A stretch of 64,000 nt of DNA from Ruminococcus_C sp963590855. Its GTDB lineage: Bacteria > Bacillota > Clostridia > Oscillospirales > Ruminococcaceae. Of the stretch, positions 33,924-41,236 are shown one piece after another. Positions within the stretch are counted from its first letter, which is position 1; each line of letters starts with the position of its first letter. The DNA is taken from positions 1 through 64,000 of the forward strand of contig CAVAQT010000001.1 of NCBI GenBank assembly GCA_963590855.1. The letters are read 5' to 3'. The notes under the pieces are model-generated. The model did not search any database and had not been told where the DNA came from. It worked only from the letters and a program-made list of their open reading frames with translations. Both the position numbers and the translations under genes were made by a program.

Positions 33924-34889
33924 ATGATGCAGACTGTACTGCAAAATCTCTCTTTCAGTCTGAACGCCACCATTCCCGTATTTTTGATGATGGTGTTCGG
34001 CGGACTGATGAAAAAAGTAAATCTATTGGACGACCACACCACCGGAAAGCTGAACCAGTTCGTATTCAAGGCGTTGCTCCCGGCGCTGCTGTTCATGGAC
34101 TTGTCCCAGGCAGATTTTCGCGCAGTGTGGGACGGAAAGTTTGTCCTGTTCTGTTTCTGCGCCACATTTCTCAGCATCGGCATTGCCTTTCTCCTGTCCC
34201 TGCCGCGAAAAAGCTGGTCAGAGCGCGGTGAGATCATCCAGGCTTCCTATCGGAGCAGCGCGGCGATCCTGGGCATCGCCTTTGTCAACAACATCTACGG
34301 TCACGCCACTATGGCAGCGTTGATGATCGTGGGGACAGTACCGCTGTACAATGTGGCGGCGGTGCTCATCCTCTCCCTCACTGCGCCCCACGACGGCGAA
34401 AAGCCCAGCGCCAGAAAGCTGCTGCTGCGCACGCTCCGGGATGTGGTAACCAATCCCATTATCCTGGGGATTCTCGCCGGAATGCTCTGGTCGGTGCTGA
34501 AGATCCCACAGCCTGTGATCCTGCAAAAGTCCGTATCCTATCTGGGCAATATGGCGACACCTCTGGCACTGATCGCCCTGGGTGCATCGTTCCAGCTCAA
34601 GAGCGCCAAGGGCAAGCTTGGGCTGACGCTGGGCATCTCTGCGGTAAAGCTGTTCCTGTTCTGCGGTCTCTTTCTGCCGGCGGCGATCTGGCTGGGATTC
34701 CGCACGGAAAAACTTATTGCGATCCTCATTATGCTGGGCAGCGCTACGACTTGCAGTTGCTTTGTCATGGCGAAAAACATGAAACACGAGGGAACGATCA
34801 CCGCCTGTGCGGTGATGATGACAACACTGCTCAGCGCATTTTCGCTGACCATGTGGCTGTTTGTGCTGAAAAGTTTGGGGTATATTTAA
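33924..34889 (+). CDS. AEC family (auxin efflux carrier-type) transporter
   Basis: A 321-residue permease with about ten hydrophobic helices. The N-terminal helix pattern (SFSLNATIPVFLMMVFGGLMKK) and the Asn-containing LNQFVFKALLPALLFMDLS are typical of AEC proteins, which move malate, malonate or other organic anions. The frame is open from 33846, but the promoter lies at 33864-33892, so the start is ATG 33924 or 33927; the ribosome site is weak. It converges with the gene ending at 34922. The substrate is unknown. Confidence 0.85.
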   Translation: MMQTVLQNLSFSLNATIPVFLMMVFGGLMKKVNLLDDHTTGKLNQFVFKALLPALLFMDLSQADFRAVWDGKFVLFCFCATFLSIGIAFLLSLPRKSWSERGEIIQASYRSSAAILGIAFVNNIYGHATMAALMIVGTVPLYNVAAVLILSLTAPHDGEKPSARKLLLRTLRDVVTNPIILGILAGMLWSVLKIPQPVILQKSVSYLGNMATPLALIALGASFQLKSAKGKLGLTLGISAVKLFLFCGLFLPAAIWLGFRTEKLIAILIMLGSATTCSCFVMAKNMKHEGTITACAVMMTTLLSAFSLTMWLFVLKSLGYI

Positions 34890-34921
34890 TAGTTCCCTTC
34901 ACAGCATGTTCTAGATCTTTT

Positions 34922-35512
34922 TTATTGTTTCGTTAAATCCCAGTCAGGAAGAAGATAGTGTATTTCTTCTGATATTGTTTCATAGAAATTTTGCTCATAA
35001 AAGTCTGTGATCTGCCATTTTCCGTTCTGCTTTTTGATTCTGAATTTTGTACCTGCTTTCGGGCCACCCTGGTGGCTGGCGATTACAGTCCCATTTTTGT
35101 CAACAACATCAAAGTGAACAACGATCCAGATATAACCGGTTTGAAAATTATGGAACGTGTAATTGCGGTGAATCTCCACATTCTGTATTTTATACCCATC
35201 CAAATAAGTTTCAACCGCCATTTCTCTTGTCGGGGAATAATACAGCCGGTAATCCTCCAAGACCTGATCCCATCGATATTCTTCATATTTCGCCTGATTT
35301 TCATCCAGCAGCAATTGCTCTTCCCTGGTCAATCCGCCCTCTGTTACAGCACAGTATGTATCATTCTGTATCGCATTTTCGATTTCCTGCACAACAGCAT
35401 CTGTGCTTTGCTGCATTCTTATCCATATGATTACAATTCCAAGCACTAAAAATACGACCAGTAAAACGACTGCTTTTCTCTTTTTACAGCATTTTCGCAT
35501 TTTCTTCCCCAT
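34922..35512 (-). CDS. Membrane-anchored protein of unknown function
   Basis: A 196-residue product with a very basic start (MGKKMRKCCKKRK), a single transmembrane helix (about 14-32) and an extracytoplasmic domain rich in Tyr, Glu and Thr. The domain ends with RIKKQNGKWQITDFYEQNFYE, a beta-rich pattern like that of many small secreted cystatin- or NTF2-like domains of Firmicutes. No catalytic motif or family is recognised. It is not close-spaced with the genes on either side; the gene at 35642 is 130 bases upstream and ends with its own terminator. Confidence 0.65.
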   Translation of the reverse strand: MGKKMRKCCKKRKAVVLLVVFLVLGIVIIWIRMQQSTDAVVQEIENAIQNDTYCAVTEGGLTREEQLLLDENQAKYEEYRWDQVLEDYRLYYSPTREMAVETYLDGYKIQNVEIHRNYTFHNFQTGYIWIVVHFDVVDKNGTVIASHQGGPKAGTKFRIKKQNGKWQITDFYEQNFYETISEEIHYLLPDWDLTKQ

Positions 35513-35572
35513 TCTCTGCCCTGAATCATGTCTCGTAAAAGTGGGTAGTTTGCCAAATCCAATACTTTCTAA

Positions 35573-35619
35573 AACACACCGCCGACACGCAGATTTTTTC
35601 TGTACGCCGACGGTGTGTT
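35573..35619 (-). terminator. Terminator after the aldolase-like gene
   Basis: A nine-base stem AACACACCG / CGGTGTGTT with a large loop lies about 25 bases after the stop at 35642; on the minus strand it is followed by TTAGAAAG. Confidence 0.65.
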
Positions 35620-35641
35620 GTCTTATCTGATTTTCTCTGCC

Positions 35642-36628
35642 TCAGACCTCATTCTCCTGCAATTCCTGGAAGAATGTGAAATAGTCCTGACGCTTGTCAT
35701 TGGTGAAAGCGATTGCCGTCCGGGGATGCTGATTCAGATAGCCGGTCAGCAGGTACTGAATGTCATAACCCCATACCACGCCGTCATTTTTCAGCTTCTG
35801 CATTTCATCCTGGAGGAAGCGCAGCACCGGCTTGATGTCATACTTCGGGTTCTTCAAAAAGCCCAGCAACAGCTCCATGGCACAGTTGCCTGCGCCGCGT
35901 CCCATGGCCGCCATGGTAGCATCCAGATAGCTGACGCCCATCATCGCACACTCGGTAGTGTTGGCGAATGCCAGCTGCTGATTGTTATGGGCATGGATAC
36001 CGATCTTCTTGCCGTACTTTTCGCCGGCTTCCAAATACCGCTGTGCCAGCTGACGCATCTGCAGCGGATAGAGCGAGCCATAGCTGTCTACCAGATAGAT
36101 GACCTCCACGCTGCTCTTGCCCAGCATTTCCAGTGCTTCTTCCAGTTCAGACTCCTGCGCCTTGGAAACCGCCATAATATTTACGGTGGTGTGATAGCCC
36201 TTCTTCGCGCAGATTTCGATCATCTCGATGGCTGCCGGGATGGTGTTGATATAGGTCGCAATGCGGACAACATCCAGGATGCTGTCCTTCTTGTCCGGCA
36301 GGTCACGAGCTACGTTGGCACGTCCCACATCTGCCATAACTGCCAGCTGCATTTTCGGGTCGAGGATGTCCCCCAGCACCTTCTGGATAGCGTCCTCATG
36401 GCAGAACTTCCACTTGCCGAACTTGGATTCCTCAAACAGTTCCGGGTCTGCCAGATAACCGATCTCCATGATATCCACGCCGGCGCGGAGATTGGTCAGA
36501 TACAGCTTGCGGACAAAATCATCCGTAAACTCAAAGTTGTTCACCAGACCGCCGTCCCGGATGGTGGCATCCAGCACTTTTATGTCAGGACGATAAGAGA
36601 TCATCGTGCCTTTTATCATATCACTCAT
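35642..36628 (-). CDS. HMGL-like (DRE-TIM) aldolase family protein
   Basis: A 328-residue TIM-barrel protein with LDATIRDGG (residues 18-26), the DxTxRDG metal-binding signature of DRE-TIM metallolyases, and the second metal motif HAHNN (near 214). ATMAAMGRGAGN matches the strand where 4-hydroxy-2-oxovalerate aldolase places its glycine-rich loop. It is closer to aldolases such as MhpE/DmpG than to isopropylmalate synthase. The reaction is probably a retro-aldol on a 2-keto acid; the substrate cannot be assigned. ATG 36628 has GAGGAAT seven bases upstream. It is divergent from the glutamine synthetase-like gene. Confidence 0.82.
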   Translation of the reverse strand: MSDMIKGTMISYRPDIKVLDATIRDGGLVNNFEFTDDFVRKLYLTNLRAGVDIMEIGYLADPELFEESKFGKWKFCHEDAIQKVLGDILDPKMQLAVMADVGRANVARDLPDKKDSILDVVRIATYINTIPAAIEMIEICAKKGYHTTVNIMAVSKAQESELEEALEMLGKSSVEVIYLVDSYGSLYPLQMRQLAQRYLEAGEKYGKKIGIHAHNNQQLAFANTTECAMMGVSYLDATMAAMGRGAGNCAMELLLGFLKNPKYDIKPVLRFLQDEMQKLKNDGVVWGYDIQYLLTGYLNQHPRTAIAFTNDKRQDYFTFFQELQENEV

Positions 36629-36687
36629 TGTATAATTCCTCGCTTTCTGCTTTTCCCTGTGTCGCTTTTCGCAAACACGATACTTAT

Positions 36688-36716
36688 ATTATACCAAAAA
36701 ATACACCTTTCTGCAA
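36688..36716 (-). promoter_or_regulatory. Promoter of the aldolase-like gene
   Basis: The minus strand has -35 TTGCAG (36711-36716), a 17-base spacer and -10 TATAAT (36688-36693) with extended TGG. Confidence 0.75.
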
Positions 36717-36859
36717 GTATTTCCGCCTTTTTTCTGCATAACCTGCATAAATCGTGATTTTCTACAATCGTCTCCAGGAAAATTTAGGCACTATTTTGCA
36801 CCCTCTGCGGAGAACTGACGCAAAATCACATTTTTTTAAGAAATCCATACAAAACCGAC

Positions 36860-36888
36860 TTTACAAAATCAAAAAAAACAAGTATAAT
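36860..36888 (+). promoter_or_regulatory. Promoter of the glutamine synthetase-like gene
   Basis: -35 TTTACA (36860-36865), a 17-base spacer and -10 TATAAT (36883-36888). A hairpin GTTC-CATA / TATG-GAAC (36900-36924) sits at the start of the transcript. Confidence 0.8.
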
Positions 36889-36953
36889 AAAAAGAAGTTG
36901 TTCCCATAAAAACCATATGAGAACCGCTTTCTAATCCATTCAGGAGGTATGCT

Positions 36954-38237
36954 ATGTTTTTTTCTGAAACTGACCTATCCGAATTCATCGAGGAGAATGA
37001 CGTAAAATTTATTCGCATGACCTTTTGCGATACCTTTGGAAATATGAAGAACATTGCCATCATGCCGCGGGAACTGCACCGCGCCATCACTGACGGCATT
37101 CCGTTCAACGCCACCGGACTGCTGGAGGCATCCCATCAGAATCTGCTTCTGAAACCGGACACCTCCACACTCTCTATCCTGCCGTGGCGTCCGCAGTCGG
37201 GCAGAGTTGTCCGTTTTTTCTGCAAGCTCTACTGCATGGACGGCACACCCTACGAAGGCGACCTGCGCCGGAATCTCCGGGAGACCATGAAGTCCATCCA
37301 GAAGCAGGGCTATCAGTGCGAAATGGGAACGCGCTGTGAATTCTATCTGTTTGAGACCGACATGGCAGGAAAGCCTACCCGGATTCCCTGCGACCAGGGC
37401 GGCTATCTGGATGTTGCACCACTGGATAAATGTGAAAACACCCGTCGTGAGATCTGTTTGTCCCTGGAGGAAATGGGGCTGAATCCCACCACGTCCTGCC
37501 ATAAGCATGGCCCGGGACAAAACGAGATCGACTTTGCATGCAGTAATCCTCTGACCGCTGCCGACAACATGGCGCACTATAAAACCGTAGTAAAAACGCT
37601 GGCTGCCCAGAACGGCTTTTATGCATCCTTTATGCCGAAGCCGTTTAAAGATTGCAGCGGCAGCGGTTTAAAGATCACTCTTTGCGTCAAGAAAGACGAC
37701 AAGAGCATTTTCGGCAACTGCCACGAAGATCTGACCCCGGAGGGACGAGCTTTTATCGCCGGTATCCTCAACCGGGTTCGGGAGTTTACCATGTTCTCCA
37801 ACCCCACCATCAACTCCTATGACCGCTTCGGCTACCGTGCAGCACCCTCCCGCATCAGCTGGTCTGAAGAAAACCGGATTCCCCTGGTACAGCTGCTGTA
37901 TGCGCCGGGCAGAGACGGCTCTATTGAGTTCCGCTCCGCAGACGCGTACTGCAATCCCTATATCACCTTCCAGATGCTGCTGAGTGCAGGCATGGCAGGC
38001 ATTCAGAACGGCGAGGAGCTTTCTGACAACATGAATGCGGCAAATGAAAATTCTGCGATCCCCACCCTGCCCCATTCTCTGGAAGAATCCATCCAGCTGG
38101 CACAGGAGAGCGAATTTGTCCGCAGCACCGTTCCGGAAGCGATCCTCCATGACTTTTCCGCTGCAATGCAGAAAGAGGTCGATGCATACCACCTGGCGAA
38201 AGACCCGGAGGCGTTCTGTTTTGAACGGTATTTCTAA
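36954..38237 (+). CDS. Divergent glutamine synthetase-like protein
   Basis: A 427-residue protein of the GSI family. The beta-grasp start (FCDTFGNMKNIAIMP) and catalytic domain are recognisable, with MPKPFKDCSGSG and SIEFRSADAYCNPY segments. However, two metal ligands of the ATP-side (n2) site are changed: the GxEPEF motif reads GTRCEF (Glu to Arg) and GSGMH reads GSGLK (His to Lys). n1 ligands appear to remain. It is therefore doubtful that it makes glutamine; a regulatory or different ligase role is possible. AGGAGG lies before ATG 36954. It is followed after 44 bases by an ANTAR regulator, like the glnA-nitR arrangement of clostridia. Confidence 0.85.
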   Translation: MFFSETDLSEFIEENDVKFIRMTFCDTFGNMKNIAIMPRELHRAITDGIPFNATGLLEASHQNLLLKPDTSTLSILPWRPQSGRVVRFFCKLYCMDGTPYEGDLRRNLRETMKSIQKQGYQCEMGTRCEFYLFETDMAGKPTRIPCDQGGYLDVAPLDKCENTRREICLSLEEMGLNPTTSCHKHGPGQNEIDFACSNPLTAADNMAHYKTVVKTLAAQNGFYASFMPKPFKDCSGSGLKITLCVKKDDKSIFGNCHEDLTPEGRAFIAGILNRVREFTMFSNPTINSYDRFGYRAAPSRISWSEENRIPLVQLLYAPGRDGSIEFRSADAYCNPYITFQMLLSAGMAGIQNGEELSDNMNAANENSAIPTLPHSLEESIQLAQESEFVRSTVPEAILHDFSAAMQKEVDAYHLAKDPEAFCFERYF

Positions 38238-38281
38238 GCAGCCGGCAAGCTGTAATCTGAAAAAGAGGAGGGAACACAACA

Positions 38282-38854
38282 GTGTATTCCGAACGCACAC
38301 TGATTATCTCCGGCTCTGAAAAAGGTTTAGACGGTGTCGCCAGCTTCTTAAAATCCTGCGGATGCGGTTCGATAACGATCATCTCCAGCGGAAGCGAAGC
38401 CAGGCGCATGATCCCCCACGACGACTACGATCTGGTTCTCATCAACACGCCGCTGAAAGACGAGTTTGGGCATCAGCTTGCCGTAAAGCTGTGTGAATCC
38501 ACCTGTTCCGGCGTAATCCTGATCTGTAAAGCAGACCTGGCGGAAGAAATGGAAAACCGCACCGGTGACTATGGCGTCTGCGTGGTTTCTAAGCCCCTGA
38601 ACAAACAGGAATTAGTAAAGGCGCTTCATACGGGAAGTGCCTTTCGCCACCGCCTGCTGACGCTGCAAAAGGAAAACAACAAGCTCCGGGCAAAGCTGGA
38701 GGAAATGCGCTATGTTTCCCGTGCCAAGTTCCTGCTCATCACAGAACAGGGTATGACAGAGGAAGCGGCGCACCGCTATATTGAAAAGAGCGCCATGGAC
38801 ACCCGGCGCACCCGAAAAGAAGTGTCCCTGGAAGTCATCGCAAAATACGAATAA
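38282..38854 (+). CDS. ANTAR-domain response regulator (NitR-like)
   Basis: A 190-residue protein. The N-terminal half has a receiver-like fold, but the phospho-acceptor position reads LVLINTPL, with Asn in place of Asp. A coiled coil (LQKENNKLRAKLEEMRYV) leads to a C-terminal ANTAR domain with AKFLLITEQGMTEEAAHRYI and SAMDTRRT, which binds nascent RNA hairpins to prevent termination. It starts at GTG 38282, preceded by AGAGGAGG. The adjacency to a glutamine synthetase-like gene mirrors nitrogen-responsive antiterminators. The missing Asp suggests control by ligand or partner rather than phosphorylation. Confidence 0.9.
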   Translation: MYSERTLIISGSEKGLDGVASFLKSCGCGSITIISSGSEARRMIPHDDYDLVLINTPLKDEFGHQLAVKLCESTCSGVILICKADLAEEMENRTGDYGVCVVSKPLNKQELVKALHTGSAFRHRLLTLQKENNKLRAKLEEMRYVSRAKFLLITEQGMTEEAAHRYIEKSAMDTRRTRKEVSLEVIAKYE

Positions 38855-38872
38855 GCATCGTTTTGAAAAATG

Positions 38873-38913
38873 AAAAACCGCAGCGGAAAGCTTTCTCTTT
38901 CCGCTGCGGTTTT
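38873..38913 (+). terminator. Bidirectional terminator between ANTAR gene and upp
   Basis: An AAAACCGCAGCGGAAAG / CTTTCCGCTGCGGTTTT perfect stem around a six-base loop, T-tracts on both strands, serves the convergent genes. Confidence 0.95.
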
Positions 38914-38935
38914 CTATTTGCAATCTTTTGGATTC

Positions 38936-39565
38936 TTACTTTGTACCAAAAATACGGTCGCCGGCATCGCCCAGACCCGGAACGATATAGCCCTTTTCAT
39001 TCAGGCTCTCATCCACGCCGCCGCAGTAGATGTCAACATCCGGATGTGCTGCCAGCAGGGCATCGCGTCCCTCCGGGCAAGCCAGGATGCACAGGAACTT
39101 GATGCTCTTGACGCCCATTTCCTTCAGATCCTTAATGGCTGCGATCGCAGAAGTACCGGTTGCCAGCATGGCATCGATCACGATAACCTCACGCTCTGCG
39201 ATATCATCCGGCATCTTGGAGTAATATTTCACTGCGTCGTGTGTGCCCGGTTCGCAGAAAATACCGATATGACCGATCTTTGCAGCCGGGATGAGAGAGG
39301 TGACGCCGTCTACCAGTCCCAGTCCTGCGCGCAGGATCGGAACAAAAGCTAGCTTTCTGCCGGAGATCACCTTGGTCTTTGCGATACCCTGGTGGGTCTC
39401 GATGGTGACTTCCTTCATGGGCAGATCTCTAGTTGCCTCATAGCAGATCAGCATTGCTGTCTCAGAGGTCAGCTCCCGAAATTCCTTTACGCCTGTCATT
39501 TTATCCCGCATCAGTGAGATCTTGTGCTGCACCAGCGGGTGGTCTACTACATGAATCCCTGCCAT
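38936..39565 (-). CDS. upp: Uracil phosphoribosyltransferase
   Basis: A 209-residue type I phosphoribosyltransferase that converts uracil and PRPP to UMP. The PRPP loop is VIVIDAMLATGTSAIAA; RAGLGLVDGV and YIVPGLGDAGDRIFGTK (C-terminal uracil-binding motif) are typical. ATG 39565 follows AGGAGGATAAGAAC. It is 15 bases downstream of rpiB, suggesting cotranscription from the promoter at 40055. Confidence 0.97.
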   Translation of the reverse strand: MAGIHVVDHPLVQHKISLMRDKMTGVKEFRELTSETAMLICYEATRDLPMKEVTIETHQGIAKTKVISGRKLAFVPILRAGLGLVDGVTSLIPAAKIGHIGIFCEPGTHDAVKYYSKMPDDIAEREVIVIDAMLATGTSAIAAIKDLKEMGVKSIKFLCILACPEGRDALLAAHPDVDIYCGGVDESLNEKGYIVPGLGDAGDRIFGTK

Positions 39566-39580
39566 GTTCTTATCCTCCTG

Positions 39581-40021
39581 TTACCATTCTTTTTCCAGTT
39601 CAGTAATCATATTCACACGAGTCTCGTGTCTGCCGCCCTCAAAGGGAGTGTCCAGGAAAATTTCCACCAGTTCCAATGCGAGACCGCTGCCCAGTGTACG
39701 AGCGCCCATGCACATTACATTGGCATCGTTGTGCAGACGGGTGTACTTTGTGGAAAATGCATCGGCGCACAATGATGCGCGAATGCCCCGGATCTTATTG
39801 GCAGCGATAGACATACCGATGCCCGTGCCGCAAATCAGAATCCCCATGTCGCCCGGATGAGATGCCACCGCTGTTCCGACTGCTTTCGCAATCACCGGAT
39901 AATCGGCTCTTTCACCGTTACAGCCGCAGTCCTCCACTTCCAACTGCCGTTCTTTCAGCAGTGCGATGACCTCCTGCTTGCGCTCATAACCGGCATGGTC
40001 ACATCCAATCCAAATCTTCAT
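39581..40021 (-). CDS. rpiB: Ribose 5-phosphate isomerase B
   Basis: A 146-residue isomerase of ribose 5-phosphate and ribulose 5-phosphate, of the LacAB/RpiB family. It has the start IWIGCDHAGY, the active loop ICGTGIGMSIAANK and NVMCMGAR with the catalytic Cys. ATG 40021 is preceded by AAAGGAG. It is the first gene of a short operon with upp. Confidence 0.96.
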   Translation of the reverse strand: MKIWIGCDHAGYERKQEVIALLKERQLEVEDCGCNGERADYPVIAKAVGTAVASHPGDMGILICGTGIGMSIAANKIRGIRASLCADAFSTKYTRLHNDANVMCMGARTLGSGLALELVEIFLDTPFEGGRHETRVNMITELEKEW

Positions 40022-40054
40022 GTTCTTCTGACTCCTTTGTCTTGAGATATCTCT

Positions 40055-40083
40055 ATTATACCATATTTATTGGACAATTGCAA
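40055..40083 (-). promoter_or_regulatory. Promoter of rpiB-upp
   Basis: The minus strand has -35 TTGCAA (40078-40083), a 17-base spacer and -10 TATAAT (40055-40060) with extended TGG, just after the tsaB stop. Confidence 0.75.
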
Positions 40084-40101
40084 GGTGTATTTTCAGCAAT
40101 T

Positions 40102-40791
40102 TCAACGAGAAGCCGCTTTCTGCTTCTCTTGCAGATCTTTTTCCGCTTTTACCAGCTGCAAATACTCCGGCATCAGCTCTGCCGGGGTCTGCCACTGTGC
40201 CTGCGCCGCCGCCAGACAGATGCCCGTGCCGTTTTGCAGACGTGTCATAGGAGAAGCGACCGTCAGATGCTCTCCCGCCGGGAACAGTTCCACGGCATCT
40301 CCCACCAGCAGCACCGGCTGTTCCAGAGCTGCCAGTTTTTCTGCCAGTTCAGCTGCCGGCTGCATGCTGTCCGGCTGCATTGCCGTGATCTGCGTACCGT
40401 CACTCTGATACAGTCCGGCATAGACCAGAGACTGTCTCGCCGCCATAACCGCACAGATCACGCCCTGCCAGGACAGATTCTGCCACGCCAGCCCTTCCAG
40501 TGTAGAAATTCCCACGCACGGGATCTGCAAAGCGTAGGACATCGCTTTTACCGCTGCAATGCCGATGCGCAGTCCGGTGTAAGAACCCGGGCCCTTCGCC
40601 GCAGCGAAGCCGCCGACATCCTGCCAGTTCAGACCGGTGTCTGCCAACAGGCGCTCTGCCAGAGGCAGGATCACCTGAGAATGGGTACGCTTGGTATAAA
40701 CGGTCTGCTGTGCCAACAGGCAGCGGCTCTCACTGTCATACAACGCCGCAGCTGCCACTTTTCCGGAAGTGTCAATCCCTAAGATCCGCAA
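40102..40791 (-). CDS. tsaB: tRNA threonylcarbamoyladenosine biosynthesis protein TsaB
   Basis: A 229-residue ASKHA-fold partner of TsaD needed for t6A37 of ANN-decoding tRNAs. It begins RILGIDTSGKVAAAA and has GPGSYTGLRIGIAAVK. TTG 40791 is favoured: AAGGAG lies nine bases upstream and the product then starts M-R-I-L-G-I-D-T-S as in most TsaB; ATG 40800 directly abuts the ribosome site. The start lies within tsaE (overlap of about 20 bases), a usual coupling. The C-terminal tail is Lys/Glu-rich. Confidence 0.93.
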   Translation of the reverse strand: MRILGIDTSGKVAAAALYDSESRCLLAQQTVYTKRTHSQVILPLAERLLADTGLNWQDVGGFAAAKGPGSYTGLRIGIAAVKAMSYALQIPCVGISTLEGLAWQNLSWQGVICAVMAARQSLVYAGLYQSDGTQITAMQPDSMQPAAELAEKLAALEQPVLLVGDAVELFPAGEHLTVASPMTRLQNGTGICLAAAQAQWQTPAELMPEYLQLVKAEKDLQEKQKAASR

Positions 40792-41221
40792 AGCGCTCAT
40801 CTCCTTCTACTGTGATCTGTCTGCCGTCATCGGAAAGCCGCTCGATGGTAACGCGGATGCAGTTTTCCGGCAGCTCTGCCGCAATGTTCTCCGACCACTC
40901 AATGGCAAATACGCCCTCATCCAGAGGATAATCATAAAACCCGGTGGATTCCAGATCCAATGCGCCCTCAATGCGGTACATATCAAAATGATAGAGCGAC
41001 AGTCCGTCGCCGTGGTATTCCTGCACAATGGCAAATGTGGGTGAAGAAACCACATCCGGCAGCCCCATGCCCTTTGCCAGTCCGCGGGTAAAGGTCGTCT
41101 TTCCCACGCCGAGACCGCCGAAATAGGCGATCACATCCCCGGCACGCAGCTTCTTTCCCAGCCGCTCTGCAAAGGCAATGGTCTCCGCCGGCGATGCCGT
41201 GGTTTTCTGTATTTTCAACAC
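40772..41221 (-). CDS. tsaE: tRNA threonylcarbamoyladenosine biosynthesis protein TsaE
   Basis: A 149-residue P-loop ATPase that cycles the TsaBD complex. Walker A is GGLGVGKTTFTRGLA (about residues 35-49); SSPTFAIVQEY and the HFDMYRIE segment complete the family signature. It starts at GTG 41221, eleven bases after AAGGAG, about 15 bases after the fhs stop. It is cotranscribed with tsaB; transcription from fhs is likely. Confidence 0.95.
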   Translation of the reverse strand: MLKIQKTTASPAETIAFAERLGKKLRAGDVIAYFGGLGVGKTTFTRGLAKGMGLPDVVSSPTFAIVQEYHGDGLSLYHFDMYRIEGALDLESTGFYDYPLDEGVFAIEWSENIAAELPENCIRVTIERLSDDGRQITVEGDERFADLRD

Positions 41222-41236
41222 GCTTGTTCCATCTCC

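Noticed and set aside
36954..38237. Loss of a catalytic His (GQNEI for GQHEI) in the glutamine synthetase-like protein
   Set aside because: Enterobacterial GSI enzymes naturally read GQNE, so Asn there is not a defect; only the Glu-to-Arg and His-to-Lys changes were kept.
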